Part shown: in pieces, positions 1 to 9,058 of the stretch
Layout of the letters: each line of letters starts with the position of its first letter
Position numbering within the stretch: the stretch's first letter is position 1
Assembly (NCBI RefSeq): GCF_019052365.1
Contig: NZ_JAHQUY010000015.1
Coordinates: forward strand, 1 to 47,981
Source of the DNA: Leyella stercorea
Lineage (GTDB): Bacteria; Bacteroidota; Bacteroidia; Bacteroidales; Bacteroidaceae
Direction: 5' to 3'
DNA length: 47,981 nt
Notes under the pieces: generated by a model
Database searches by the model: none
The model's input: the letters and a program-made list of their open reading frames with translations, nothing else
What the model was told of the DNA's origin: nothing
Translations under genes and position numbers: made by a program

Positions 1-28
1 CCGGGGTTATTTGATTAATATTTAACTG

Positions 29-47
29 GTCCCGATTTTAACGGGAC
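29..47. other. Short perfect hairpin, function unknown
   Basis: GTCCCG (29-34) and CGGGAC (42-47) pair around a 7-nt A/T loop. No T-run follows on either strand, so a terminator is not supported. It lies near the window edge; the gene to its left is not visible. Positions 48-227 hold A/T-rich sequence in which I see no gene. Confidence 0.4.
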
Positions 48-247
48 ACTAATGACAACTTATCATCATACAGCACACTATTCCCAAACCCGTACCCCAC
101 CCGATATATTCTTAATACGCACTATCTTTCTTCTAAAAACACAACTTATTGTGCAATAATTTCTTAATAAGAAAGAATTACATTAAAAAAACAAACCCAT
201 AAACGGGGTAAAACGAACAAAACAAGCGTTTTCTGAGATTTTTTTTG

Positions 248-255
248 TAACTTTG
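248..255 (+). promoter_or_regulatory. Predicted -7 box for the GT5-like gene
   Basis: TAACTTTG at 248-255 matches the Bacteroidetes -7 consensus TAnnTTTG. The -33 position (about 228-232) reads GTTTT rather than a clean TTTG, so the promoter is only half supported. It would give a leader of about 70 nt ahead of the ATG at 332. Confidence 0.5.
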
Positions 256-331
256 CATTTGTGCATGCACGTATGCTTGAGCCAACGAGGCCCGAAACAA
301 CGCGACTTTCGCACATATTAAATATCAAAGC

Positions 332-1129
332 ATGGCAAAGAAAGTACTTTTTATCAATCAGGAGATTGCTCCGTATGTACCCGAAACAGCACTCTCAATC
401 ATGGGTAGAGACCTTCCGACAAAAATGCAGGAAGAAGGTTTCGAAATTCGCACGTTCATGCCCAAATGGGGCAATATCAACGAGCGCAGAGGACAACTTC
501 ATGAGGTAATACGCCTTTCAGGAATGAATCTCGTCATCGACGATACCGATCATCCACTGATAATCAAGGTAGCATCCATTCCGCAGACACGCCTTCAGGT
601 GTACTTCATCGACAACGACGACTACTTCATGAAGCGCAAGATGGCTGTGGATGAAAATGGCGAAGAATACGACGACAACGGCGAAAGAGCTATTTTCTTC
701 GCACGTGGCGTATTGGAAACAGTAAAGAAGCTCAGATGGTCGTCTGAAGTAATCCACTGCCAAGGCTGGATGTCGTACATCGTGCCGCTCTTCATCAAGG
801 CTGCATACAACGACGAACCGACATTCAACGACACAAAAATCGTAACGTCAATTTTCAAGGACGGCTTATCAAAGGACATCGGCAACAACTTCAAGAACTG
901 TCTTGAGTTTAAGGACATCACCGTTGACAGTCTCAGCGCATACAAGGACGACTTCGACTTCATGGAGTTCTGCAAACTGGCTATCGACAATAGCGATGCT
1001 GTAATCGAGGCTGAGGAGAACGCTAATCCGGAGTTGCTGGCATACGCTGAGAGCAAGGGCTTGCCTATCCTGAAATATCCTGGAGAAAACTACACAGAGG
1101 CCTACAAGGAATTCTACGAGAAACTGTAG
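332..1129 (+). CDS. Glycogen/starch synthase-like protein, GT5 N-terminal half only
   Basis: This 265-residue protein starts MAKKVLFINQEIAPYVPE, which is the start of the GT5 (ADP-glucose type) glycogen synthase catalytic domain. The segment FMPKWGNINERRGQLHEV and the HCQGWMS stretch near residue 145 also fit that N-terminal Rossmann domain. Full GlgA proteins are about 470-550 residues; here the protein ends near residue 265 with a clean stop, so the C-terminal GT-B domain that carries much of the ADP-glucose site is absent. Short versions like this are common in Bacteroidales next to DUF4270 genes, so it is probably not a recent truncation. Whether it makes glycogen is unknown; a regulatory or non-catalytic role is equally possible. 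The next gene follows after about 30 bp and is probably co-transcribed. Confidence 0.8.
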   Translation: MAKKVLFINQEIAPYVPETALSIMGRDLPTKMQEEGFEIRTFMPKWGNINERRGQLHEVIRLSGMNLVIDDTDHPLIIKVASIPQTRLQVYFIDNDDYFMKRKMAVDENGEEYDDNGERAIFFARGVLETVKKLRWSSEVIHCQGWMSYIVPLFIKAAYNDEPTFNDTKIVTSIFKDGLSKDIGNNFKNCLEFKDITVDSLSAYKDDFDFMEFCKLAIDNSDAVIEAEENANPELLAYAESKGLPILKYPGENYTEAYKEFYEKL

Positions 1130-1160
1130 GGCTGACAATCAAAATCAATACATTTTGAAT

Positions 1161-2558
1161 ATGAAGCTAAAGTTTTTGGCGGGTTTAGCACTTGCCACTT
1201 TTATATTCACGTCATGCGACGATACCACTGGCGACATCGGCAGTGGTACGCTCATTGACGGCAGCGACGGCCTGAATATAGTCACAGATACCTTCGAGAT
1301 AAAAACACGCTCAATCGTCGCCGACTCGGTTTTGGCAAGAACATACACCGGCTACATCGGCAAGGTGCGCGATCCGGAGACGGGCGCTTACCTCAGCAGC
1401 GACTTCATGACGCAGTTCTATCTGCCCGAAGGATTCGAGTTTCCTGAAAAGGACAGCATCAAGAGCCTCGTAAACGGCAAAATCGTTGCAGACTCTTGCG
1501 ACATCCGGCTCTACTACAAAGAGTATTACGGCGATTCGCTGGCACCAATGAAGCTCACGGCTTACGAGCTGTCGAAGCCTATACCGGAAAAGACGTACTA
1601 CTCTAACTTCAATCCAGAGAAAGAAGGTTTCGTGAACAAGAGCAACGGTGTAAACAAAGTGTACACTCTCGTAGACCTTAATGTTGACGCTGCTACTCGC
1701 AACAGTTCCGACTACATCAAGTCGATACGCATACCGCTCGACGCTTCGTTCGGTACAGACATCATGCGCCACTTCTACGACAAGAAGGAGGACTTCAAGA
1801 ACGCCTATACCTTTATTAATAAGGTTACACCGGGCTTCTATTTCAAGACCCGAAGCGGACTGGGAGCTATGGCACATGTATATCTCAGCCAGTTGAACGT
1901 ATACTTCAAGCATAAGACGACCACGACGACCACGGATGGCGCAAAGAAAGACACCATCATCGTCTCTACAGCTGCGTTCCCTGGTACAGAAGAAGTGTTG
2001 CAGACAACGAATATCATCAACGACAAGGCCGCCATCAAGCGACTCGCCGAAGATAACTCTTGCACTTACATAAAGTCGCCTGCAGGAATCTTTACAGAGA
2101 TGACAATTCCGGTTGAGCAGATTATGAGAGGTCACGAGAACGACACAATCAATACTGCAAAGGTTAGTCTGTCGCGCATCAATTCAACTGTAAACAGCGA
2201 TTATGCGCTCAATATCCCCACCACTCTGCTGATGATCCCGAAGGCTGAGATGTACTCGTTCTTCGAGAACAAGCAGGTAGCCAACTACAAGACATCGTTC
2301 CTTGCTACATACAGCAGCACGACGAACCAGTACACGTTCAACAACATCGGAAGTCTGGTACGCTACATGAGCGAGAACAAGCAGAACAAGGATTGGGATA
2401 AGGTGGTTATCATTCCGGTCACTCCGACTTACAACACGTCAGGCGAAATGACAAACCTCACACACGATATGTCTATCTCAAGCACAAAACTGGTTGGCGG
2501 AAGCGAGAATCAGAATGGTGCCATCAACATCACTGTCATATACAGCAAATTCAAATAA
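1161..2558 (+). CDS. DUF4270 family lipoprotein
   Basis: The protein begins with a short charged region and a hydrophobic segment ending in FTSC, a lipobox with the acylated cysteine at residue 19, so it is an exported lipoprotein of about 465 residues. The following CDDTTGDIGSG and the overall organisation match the DUF4270 family found widely in Bacteroidetes; its biochemical role is not known. I start it at the ATG at 1161, because the in-frame TTG two codons upstream adds nothing. It lies directly behind the GT5-like gene, an arrangement shared with other Bacteroidales. It is rich in Thr, Ser and Asn, as expected for an extracytoplasmic beta-rich protein. Confidence 0.75.
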   Translation: MKLKFLAGLALATFIFTSCDDTTGDIGSGTLIDGSDGLNIVTDTFEIKTRSIVADSVLARTYTGYIGKVRDPETGAYLSSDFMTQFYLPEGFEFPEKDSIKSLVNGKIVADSCDIRLYYKEYYGDSLAPMKLTAYELSKPIPEKTYYSNFNPEKEGFVNKSNGVNKVYTLVDLNVDAATRNSSDYIKSIRIPLDASFGTDIMRHFYDKKEDFKNAYTFINKVTPGFYFKTRSGLGAMAHVYLSQLNVYFKHKTTTTTTDGAKKDTIIVSTAAFPGTEEVLQTTNIINDKAAIKRLAEDNSCTYIKSPAGIFTEMTIPVEQIMRGHENDTINTAKVSLSRINSTVNSDYALNIPTTLLMIPKAEMYSFFENKQVANYKTSFLATYSSTTNQYTFNNIGSLVRYMSENKQNKDWDKVVIIPVTPTYNTSGEMTNLTHDMSISSTKLVGGSENQNGAINITVIYSKFK

Positions 2559-2566
2559 GCAGATTT

Positions 2567-2701
2567 ATGGCAGACAACTTTCTTGAACGCCAACGACGCG
2601 ACTACGAGGAGCGCAAGCAACAGTGGCAGCGATCTACTAAGAAAGCTGCAAGCGTGTCAGAGATACTGAGAAAGGCGCGCGAGAAATTCAATAACGACTA
2701 A
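2567..2701 (+). CDS. 44-residue highly charged small protein
   Basis: An ATG eight bases after the DUF4270 stop opens a 44-codon frame that reads MADNFLERQRRDYEERKQ at its start and ends in KFNNDX-like sequence before TAA. It is extremely rich in Arg, Lys, Glu and Gln and has no Cys, Pro or membrane segment; a continuous amphipathic helix or coiled coil is likely. The very short spacing suggests translational coupling with the lipoprotein gene. No function can be assigned. Support for it being a real gene comes from spacing, the predicted helix and the transcription terminator 65 bp beyond its stop rather than directly after the lipoprotein gene. Confidence 0.6.
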   Translation: MADNFLERQRRDYEERKQQWQRSTKKAASVSEILRKAREKFNND

Positions 2702-2765
2702 TTTGAAGAGACATAATTCAATACCATAAGATTGAATGACGTTTAATTCAATAGCAAATAAAGAC

Positions 2766-2806
2766 AAAGAGCCGTTCCATCATTGTATGGAGCGGCTCTT
2801 TGTTTG
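2766..2806 (+). terminator. Intrinsic terminator after the first operon
   Basis: A 15-bp stem (AAAGAGCCGTTCCAT at 2766-2780 against ATGGAGCGGCTCTTT at 2787-2801, one G-U pair) with loop CATTGT is followed by TGTTTGT. It closes the GT5-like, DUF4270 and small-protein unit. Confidence 0.8.
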
Positions 2807-2874
2807 TATAGACTATTACAAGAATGCAATTAACCGAGGCTTAACTGCTTTTAAAATAAATTATTCAGAAAAGT

Positions 2875-2905
2875 TTTGACGGAGAATTTATTTTGCTTAA
2901 CTTTG
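2875..2905 (+). promoter_or_regulatory. Bacteroidetes-type promoter for the SLC13 transporter
   Basis: TTTG at 2875-2878 and TAACTTTG at 2898-2905 are separated by exactly 19 nt, matching the Bacteroidetes housekeeping promoter. The start codon is about 50 nt downstream. Confidence 0.8.
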
Positions 2906-2956
2906 CGGAATTACTAATAACTATAAAAACAAATAATTCTAACCTATTAAAACTTT

Positions 2957-4423
2957 ATGGCAACAGAAAAAAGAAACCTCCTCAAAGGAGACTTTAGCAA
3001 GAAAAATGCCCTACTCTTCGCTTTAGCGGTTCTTGTCACAATTGTGCTCTGGAACCTACCTACAAGCAGTTTCGGAATTGAAGGGCTCACCGTTATCCAG
3101 CAACGCATTATCGCAGTGTTCGCACTGGCAACAATCCTGTGGGTAACAGAAGCCATTTCGCCTTGGGCAACATCCGTATCGCTTATCGGCTTGTTGCTAT
3201 TCACAACATCCGACAATGCGTTCCACTTCTTCCGTTCAGGCATTGAAAAGGAAGAACTGCTCGACCATAGCGCTCTTATGGCTACATTCGCCGACCCGAT
3301 AATCATCCTCTTCCTCGGCGGTTTCATCCTCGCTATCGCAGCAACAAAGTCGGGACTTGACGTGCTTCTGGCACGCACTCTGCTTAAGCCTTTCGGCAAC
3401 AAGAGCGATAATGTGCTCCTCGGCTTCATCCTCATCACCGGCGTATTCTCAATGTTCGTCAGCAACACCGCTACAGCTGCGATGATGCTCACATTCCTTG
3501 CACCGGTTTTCAAGGCTCTCCCGCCTGAAGGCAAAGGCCGCGTAGCTCTTACGCTGTCTATCCCAGTTGCTGCCAACATCGGCGGTATGGGAACACCTAT
3601 CGGCACACCTCCTAACGCAATCGCGTTGAAATACCTAAACTCACCAACAGGCTTGAACCTCGGTATCGGTTTCGGCGAATGGATGATGTACATGCTTCCG
3701 CTTACAATCGTTTTGCTCCTTATCGGTTGGTTCTTGCTCAAGAAGTTCTTCCCGTTCAAAAAGAAGACCATCGAGCTTGAGATTGAAGGCGAAGTGCAGC
3801 ACAACTGGCGCACAATTGTAGTTGCCGGAACATTCATCGTTACTGTATTGTTGTGGATTTGCGACCGCTGGACCGGTGTAGGTGCAAACACAGTAGCAAT
3901 GGTGCCAATCGTTGTGTTCGCCTTCACTGGCGTAATCAAGGCACGCGACTTGGAGGAAATCAACTGGAGCGTTATCTGGATGGTAGCCGGTGGTTTCGCA
4001 CTCGGACTTGCACTCAACGAGTCGGGTCTCGCAGAGAACGTAATCAAGAGCATTCCGTTCAGCTCATGGTCGCCGGTAGTTATCCTGCTTGCTTCAGGTA
4101 TCATCTGCTACCTTCTCTCAAACTTCATCTCAAACACCGCAACGGCAGCACTCCTCGTACCAATCCTTGCCGTTGTATGTAAGGGTATGGGCAACTCGCT
4201 TGAGAGCATCGGCGGCACACCTACCGTACTTATCGGTATTGCTGTAGCAGCATCTGTCGCAATGACTCTGCCTATCTCTACACCTCCAAATGCTATCGCT
4301 CACTCAACTGGTTTGGTAAAGCAGAACGAGATGATGAAGATTGGTCTGACAATGGGTATCATCGGTTTGGTACTTGGCTACTTATTGCTCTTCTTCCTCG
4401 GAGAGATGCACGCATGGCAGTAA
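2957..4423 (+). CDS. SLC13/DASS-family sodium:anion symporter
   Basis: This 488-residue, strongly hydrophobic protein carries the two diagnostic Ser-Asn-Thr motifs of divalent-anion:sodium symporters: VSNTATAAMM near residue 167 and ISNTATAALL near residue 391, each followed by a proline-rich GTPPNAIAL or STPPNAIAHS loop. These form the paired substrate and sodium sites in the family. The protein should sit in the inner membrane with about 11 segments and import a di- or tricarboxylate, sulfate or phosphate; the sequence alone does not settle the substrate. It has its own promoter and is followed by a 15-bp hairpin before dprA. Confidence 0.85.
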   Translation: MATEKRNLLKGDFSKKNALLFALAVLVTIVLWNLPTSSFGIEGLTVIQQRIIAVFALATILWVTEAISPWATSVSLIGLLLFTTSDNAFHFFRSGIEKEELLDHSALMATFADPIIILFLGGFILAIAATKSGLDVLLARTLLKPFGNKSDNVLLGFILITGVFSMFVSNTATAAMMLTFLAPVFKALPPEGKGRVALTLSIPVAANIGGMGTPIGTPPNAIALKYLNSPTGLNLGIGFGEWMMYMLPLTIVLLLIGWFLLKKFFPFKKKTIELEIEGEVQHNWRTIVVAGTFIVTVLLWICDRWTGVGANTVAMVPIVVFAFTGVIKARDLEEINWSVIWMVAGGFALGLALNESGLAENVIKSIPFSSWSPVVILLASGIICYLLSNFISNTATAALLVPILAVVCKGMGNSLESIGGTPTVLIGIAVAASVAMTLPISTPPNAIAHSTGLVKQNEMMKIGLTMGIIGLVLGYLLLFFLGEMHAWQ

Positions 4424-4441
4424 TACATGCATGTTAAATAG

Positions 4442-4479
4442 TGCGTGCAATAATATCATAAAACATATTATTGCACGCA
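4442..4479. other. Perfect 15-bp hairpin between the transporter and dprA
   Basis: TGCGTGCAATAATAT (4442-4456) pairs perfectly with ATATTATTGCACGCA (4465-4479) around an 8-nt loop. It lacks a downstream T-run, so it may stabilise an mRNA end or act as a weak terminator rather than be a classical intrinsic terminator. No clear promoter follows before dprA. Confidence 0.6.
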
Positions 4480-4507
4480 TAACAATATAAGGATATACAG
4501 AAAACAC

Positions 4508-5638
4508 ATGTCTTTTTCACAGGAAACACTTTACGCTATAGCATTAACACGCATTAGCTATTTCAATACAGCCACCTGCTTGCAACTATACCGCAAGCTC
4601 GGTTCGGCAACAGCTATTATGGAGAACCGCAATAACATCAAGGACGTTATCAGCGACGCTTCTCCACGCCTTATTAATGCGCTGAGCGATGTTTCCGAAG
4701 CCCTGCATCGTGCAGAAGCTGAATTAGAATTTGATAACGCGCATGCCATTCGTCCATTGACGATGGCATGCGACGATTATCCAGAACGAATGCGCAACTG
4801 CGACGATACCCCAATCGTACTTTTCTATCGTGGCAATGCCGACCTCAACCAGCGTCGCATCGTGTCGGTTGTAGGCACACGCCATTGCACAGCCTACGGA
4901 CAAGATATCATCAACAACTTCTGCCGGTCGCTTAAAGAGCTTTGCCCAGATGTGCTCATCGTGAGCGGTCTGGCGTATGGAGTGGACATCTGCGCACACC
5001 GTAACGCTCTGAAGAACGGGTTCGACACCGTAGGCGTATTGGCACACGGCTTGGACATGCTTTATCCTTCCGCCCATCGTGACACAGCAAAAGAGATGCT
5101 CTCGCACGGCGGACTTCTGACGGAATTTCTTACGAACACAAACCCCGACAAGATGAACTTCGTGAGACGCAACCGCATCGTAGCAGGCATTTCCGACGCC
5201 ACAATCGTGGTGGAGAGTGCGGCACGCGGCGGCAGTCTGATAACAGCCGACATCGCACAAAGCTACGCCCGCGACGTTTTCACCTTTCCAGGCAACGTGA
5301 ATTCGCCATACAGCGAAGGTTGCAACAAACTCATACGCGACAACAAGGCTGCCTTGATAACCTGCGCCGAAGACTTTGTAAACGCAATGGGATGGGAGCA
5401 GGATAACAAAGTGAAGGAAGCTCGGGCTAAAGGCATCGAACGCCAACTGTTTCCCGAACTGACAGCCGAAGAAACGCGCATAGTAGAACTGCTGCAAAAG
5501 AACAACGACCTGCAACTGAACATCATCGCCGTGCAGACCGGACTGCCTATTGGCAGCATCTCAGCACTCTTGTTCAGCCTCGAATTGAAAGGTGTTATCA
5601 AGCTATACGCAGGAGGAGTGTACCATTTACTTGGCTAA
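4508..5638 (+). CDS. dprA: DNA-processing protein DprA
   Basis: DprA (376 residues) loads RecA on incoming single-stranded DNA in natural transformation and is conserved well beyond competent species. The Rossmann-like core is clear: VVGTRHCTAYG near residue 120, VSGLAYGVDICAHRNAL near 153, the VLAHGLDMLYPSAHR segment, and FVRRNRIVAGIS followed by ESAARGGSLITA and FPGNVNSPYSEGCN. An N-terminal helical domain precedes it, and a C-terminal winged-helix domain (about residues 315-376, ending VYHLLG) follows. Length is typical. It begins 84 bp after the transporter gene with a hairpin between them. Confidence 0.95.
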   Translation: MSFSQETLYAIALTRISYFNTATCLQLYRKLGSATAIMENRNNIKDVISDASPRLINALSDVSEALHRAEAELEFDNAHAIRPLTMACDDYPERMRNCDDTPIVLFYRGNADLNQRRIVSVVGTRHCTAYGQDIINNFCRSLKELCPDVLIVSGLAYGVDICAHRNALKNGFDTVGVLAHGLDMLYPSAHRDTAKEMLSHGGLLTEFLTNTNPDKMNFVRRNRIVAGISDATIVVESAARGGSLITADIAQSYARDVFTFPGNVNSPYSEGCNKLIRDNKAALITCAEDFVNAMGWEQDNKVKEARAKGIERQLFPELTAEETRIVELLQKNNDLQLNIIAVQTGLPIGSISALLFSLELKGVIKLYAGGVYHLLG

Positions 5639-5662
5639 TATTAGAATTTTAGGTATAAAAAT

Positions 5663-5693
5663 TTTGCACTTATTTCTAATTGTCGTAACTTTG
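5663..5693 (+). promoter_or_regulatory. Bacteroidetes-type promoter for the aminotransferase
   Basis: TTTG at 5663-5666, a 19-nt spacer and TAACTTTG at 5686-5693 form a full consensus promoter about 45 nt ahead of the ATG at 5737. Confidence 0.8.
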
Positions 5694-5736
5694 CATAATA
5701 CTCAAAGAAATAATATAACAATAAACAAATACGCAA

Positions 5737-6945
5737 ATGCCAGAAATCTCAACACGAGGACTTGAAATGCCCGAATCGCCGATTCGCAAATTAGCGCCTT
5801 TGGCAGTTGACGCCAAAAAGCGTGGCGTGAAAGTCTACCACCTCAATATCGGACAGCCCGACCTGCCCACTCCACTAGTAGGACTCGACGCATTGAAGCA
5901 CATCGACCGTAGTGTGCTCGAATATTCGCCGTCGCAGGGCTATCTCTCATACCGCGAGCGACTGACCGGTTATTACAAGCGCTTTAATATTAATGTGTCG
6001 GCAGACGACATCATCATTACAGCCGGTGGTTCTGAAGCGGTGCTTTTCGCGTTCATGTCGTGCCTTAACCCGGGCGACGAAATCATCATCCCTGAGCCAG
6101 CTTACGCCAACTATATGGCCTTTGCTATTTCGGCAGGCGCAAAGATCCGCACAATCGCCACAACCATAGAGGAAGGCTTCTCGCTGCCTAAGGTGGAGAA
6201 GTTCGAGGAACTCATCAACGAGCGCACACGTGCCATTCTGATTTGCAACCCGAACAACCCTACAGGCTATCTCTACACACGCCGCGAGATGAACCAGATT
6301 CGCGACTTGGTGAAAAAGTACGACCTCTATCTGTTCTCGGACGAGGTTTATCGTGAGTACATCTACACCGGTTCGCCTTACATCTCAGCCTGCCATCTTG
6401 AAGGAATCGAGGACAACGTGATACTTATCGACTCCGTTTCCAAGCGCTACAGCGAGTGCGGCATCCGCATCGGAGCCTTGATTACGAAGAACCCGCAGGT
6501 GCGTGCAGCCGTAATGAAGCTGTGCCAGGCGCGCCTCTCTCCTCCTCTGCTTGGTCAGATAGTAGCCGAGGCATCGCTTGATGCGCCCGAGGACTACTAC
6601 CGCGACGTTTACGAGGAATACGTAGAGCGCCGCAAGTGTCTCATCGATGGTCTCAACCGCATACCGGGCGTTTACTCGCCGATACCTATGGGCGCCTTCT
6701 ACACCGTAGCCAAGTTGCCTGTAGACGACAGCGAGAAATTCTGCCGCTGGTGTCTTGAGGAGTTCCAGTACGAGGGCGAGACCGTCATGATGGCTCCTGC
6801 CGCAGGCTTCTACACCACACCGGGTGCAGGCATCAATCAGGTGCGCATCGCCTACGTGCTGAAGAAGGAAGACCTTGAGCGTGCGCTCATCGTTCTGCGC
6901 AAGGCTCTTGAGGCATATCCAGGCAGAGTGGACAGCAACGATTAA
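5737..6945 (+). CDS. Class I/II PLP-dependent aminotransferase
   Basis: This 402-residue fold-type I aminotransferase has the AspAT-like landmarks: YSPSQGYLSYRERL, the CNPNNPTGYLYTRREM motif (Asn that contacts the PLP ring oxygen), SDEVYREYIY (Asp that pairs with the PLP nitrogen), and SVSKRYSECGIRIG, in which Lys236 is the expected Schiff-base lysine. The C-terminal VRIAYVLKKEDLERAL contains the carboxylate-binding Arg. It probably transfers amino groups between an amino acid and 2-oxoglutarate in the cytosol; aspartate, alanine or aromatic substrates cannot be told apart here. It has its own promoter and a hairpin downstream. Confidence 0.85.
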   Translation: MPEISTRGLEMPESPIRKLAPLAVDAKKRGVKVYHLNIGQPDLPTPLVGLDALKHIDRSVLEYSPSQGYLSYRERLTGYYKRFNINVSADDIIITAGGSEAVLFAFMSCLNPGDEIIIPEPAYANYMAFAISAGAKIRTIATTIEEGFSLPKVEKFEELINERTRAILICNPNNPTGYLYTRREMNQIRDLVKKYDLYLFSDEVYREYIYTGSPYISACHLEGIEDNVILIDSVSKRYSECGIRIGALITKNPQVRAAVMKLCQARLSPPLLGQIVAEASLDAPEDYYRDVYEEYVERRKCLIDGLNRIPGVYSPIPMGAFYTVAKLPVDDSEKFCRWCLEEFQYEGETVMMAPAAGFYTTPGAGINQVRIAYVLKKEDLERALIVLRKALEAYPGRVDSND

Positions 6946-7026
6946 TACATTCATGTTAATCGGAGCATCAAGAACATTCAAAAATAAATATATTTAGATA
7001 TTAAGACAATAGAACATAAGAATTGA

Positions 7027-7110
7027 GGAGTTAAGAAGTTAAGCCCAGCGTTTTTACGGCAGATACAACAAGCCATAACAACGGCTCAACTTCTTAGCTC
7101 CTTATTTTTT
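7027..7110 (+). terminator. Long-loop inverted repeat with T-run, probable terminator
   Basis: GGAGTTAAGAAGTT (7027-7040) pairs with AACTTCTTAGCTCC (7088-7101) with one G-U pair across a loop of about 47 nt, followed by TTATTTTTT. It lies between the aminotransferase and the FtsX-like permease gene. Confidence 0.55.
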
Positions 7111-7129
7111 AACTACCAAACAGAAGACT

Positions 7130-8383
7130 ATGAACTTTCCGCTTTTCGTAGCCCGCCGCATATACTCCAACCAGATAAGTGACCGCCAAAAGGTATCGAA
7201 GCCCGCTATACGCATAGCCACGATGGGCGTAGCAATCGGACTGGCTGTGATGATTATCAGCGTGTGCGTAGTGCTTGGTTTCAAGCATACCATACGCGAC
7301 AAGGTTGTAGGCTTCGGCAGTCATATACAGATAGCCAACTTCTATGCGTTGCAGACATCAGCCACCGACCAGCCTATCGTTATCAACGACTCGATGGTAA
7401 ATGTGCTGAAAAACATTGACGGCGTGAGCCATGTGCAGCGTTTCGCCATGAAGCAAGGCATACTGAAGACCGACAACGATTTCCTTGGAGTTGCATTCAA
7501 GGGTGTTGACGAAGCCTTCGACACAACGTTCATCCACAGCAATATGGTGGAAGGCTACATACCGCAGTTCTCTGGTGAGAAGAGCGGCAACAAGATTCTC
7601 ATATCGAAGTCGATGGCAGACAAGCTGCAGACAAAGTGCGGCGACCGCATCTTCGCCTACTTCATTGACGAGAACGGAGTGAGAGCACGCCGCTTCACCA
7701 TCACGGGCGTCTACCAGACCAACCTCTCGCAATACGACAACGCTATCTGCTTCTGCGACTTGTATACAGCCGTTAAGCTGAACAACTTCAGTCCCGGTCA
7801 GGTGTCGGGAGCCGAACTTACCGTAGCCGACTTCAGCAAGCTCGACGACACGGAGCACATCATCGTGAAGAAAGTGAACCGCACAATGGACTGCAACGGC
7901 GCCACCTACTCGTCGAAAACGATACGCGAGTTGTCGCCACAGATATTCTCATGGCTCGACCTTCTCGACCTCAACGTGTGGATAATCCTCGCCATCATGA
8001 CTGCCGTTGCGGTTGTCACAATGATATCCGGTCTGCTCATCATCATACTTGAGCGCACAACGATGATCGGCATACTCAAGGCGCTCGGTGCACGCAACAA
8101 GACGGTGCGCCACACGTTCCTTTGGTTCGCCGCTTTCATCATCGGCAAGGGTCTGCTTTGGGGCAACTTGTTGGGCTTAGGTCTCGTCATACTGCAACAC
8201 TTCACCGGCTTTGCTAAGCTCGACCCCACGACCTACTACGTCGACACCGTTCCGGTGGAGATAAACTGGCTATTCGTCGTGGCGCTCAACGTAGCCACAA
8301 TGCTAATAGCCATCGTGGTGCTCATAGCTCCGAGCTACCTCATCTCGCACATCCACCCCGCACGTTCAATGCGTTACGAATAA
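7130..8383 (+). CDS. FtsX/LolE-type ABC transporter permease
   Basis: This 417-residue membrane protein has the FtsX-like permease layout: a first transmembrane segment near residues 28-50 (AIRIATMGVAIGLAVMIISV), a large extracytoplasmic domain (about 60-275), and three further membrane segments at the C-terminus, the last ending in LIAPSYLISHIHPARSMRYE. The IHPARSMRYE end is typical of LolC/LolE and related Bacteroidetes permeases, which move lipoproteins or other cargo with a separate ATPase. No matching LolD-like ATPase is adjacent; the ABC-F protein two genes downstream is a ribosome-type ATPase and not a likely partner. engB follows after 66 bp. Confidence 0.8.
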   Translation: MNFPLFVARRIYSNQISDRQKVSKPAIRIATMGVAIGLAVMIISVCVVLGFKHTIRDKVVGFGSHIQIANFYALQTSATDQPIVINDSMVNVLKNIDGVSHVQRFAMKQGILKTDNDFLGVAFKGVDEAFDTTFIHSNMVEGYIPQFSGEKSGNKILISKSMADKLQTKCGDRIFAYFIDENGVRARRFTITGVYQTNLSQYDNAICFCDLYTAVKLNNFSPGQVSGAELTVADFSKLDDTEHIIVKKVNRTMDCNGATYSSKTIRELSPQIFSWLDLLDLNVWIILAIMTAVAVVTMISGLLIIILERTTMIGILKALGARNKTVRHTFLWFAAFIIGKGLLWGNLLGLGLVILQHFTGFAKLDPTTYYVDTVPVEINWLFVVALNVATMLIAIVVLIAPSYLISHIHPARSMRYE

Positions 8384-8449
8384 TACACATGACGCAGACA
8401 ATGCAATACGAATAACAATTCATTCACTAAAAAACGAAACACATAGAAT

Positions 8450-9058
8450 ATGGATATAAAGAAATCAGAATTCACGATATCGGCTGCCACCGTGAGCCAG
8501 TGTCCTAAAGACACAAAGCCCGAATTCGCGTTCATCGGACGCTCTAACGTAGGCAAGTCGAGTCTTATCAATATGCTCTGCAACCACAAGGGCCTTGCAA
8601 AGACCTCTGCCACACCGGGCAAGACTCTGCTCATCAATCACTTCATCATCAACAACGACTGGTATCTGGTAGACCTTCCGGGCTACGGCTTTGCAAAGCG
8701 TTCGAAGACGGTGCAGAAGAAGCTCGACCAGATGATTACATCGTACATTCTGCAGCGCCAGCAACTGGTGAACACCTTCGTGCTCATCGACATCCGCCAC
8801 GACCCGATGAAGATAGACACCGACTTCATCAACTGGCTCGGCGAGAGCTCGGTGCCCTTCTCCATCATCTTCACCAAGGCCGACAAGCTCGGACCTGTGC
8901 GTGCCAAGCAGAACGCAGCGAAGTGGATGAACTCGCTTAAGGAGCAGTGGGAGGAGCTGCCGCCCTACTTCATTACCAGTTCGGAGAAAAAGACCGGTCG
9001 CGACGAGGTGCTCGACTACATTGGAAACATACTGAACGAAATTAAAGACGCAGAATAA
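8450..9058 (+). CDS. engB: Ribosome biogenesis GTPase EngB/YsxC/YihA
   Basis: EngB is a small essential GTPase needed for late assembly of the large ribosomal subunit. At 202 residues it is typical in length. The G motifs are complete: G1 [10 protein letters not shown] near residue 31, G2 TPGKT, G3 DLPGYGFA, G4 TKADK and G5 TSSEKK. Its stop codon (9056-9058) directly abuts the ATG of the ABC-F gene at 9059, so the two are almost certainly translationally coupled; both act on ribosomes or nucleic acids, which fits a functional pairing. Confidence 0.95.
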   Translation: MDIKKSEFTISAATVSQCPKDTKPEFAFIGRSNVGKSSLINMLCNHKGLAKTSATPGKTLLINHFIINNDWYLVDLPGYGFAKRSKTVQKKLDQMITSYILQRQQLVNTFVLIDIRHDPMKIDTDFINWLGESSVPFSIIFTKADKLGPVRAKQNAAKWMNSLKEQWEELPPYFITSSEKKTGRDEVLDYIGNILNEIKDAE

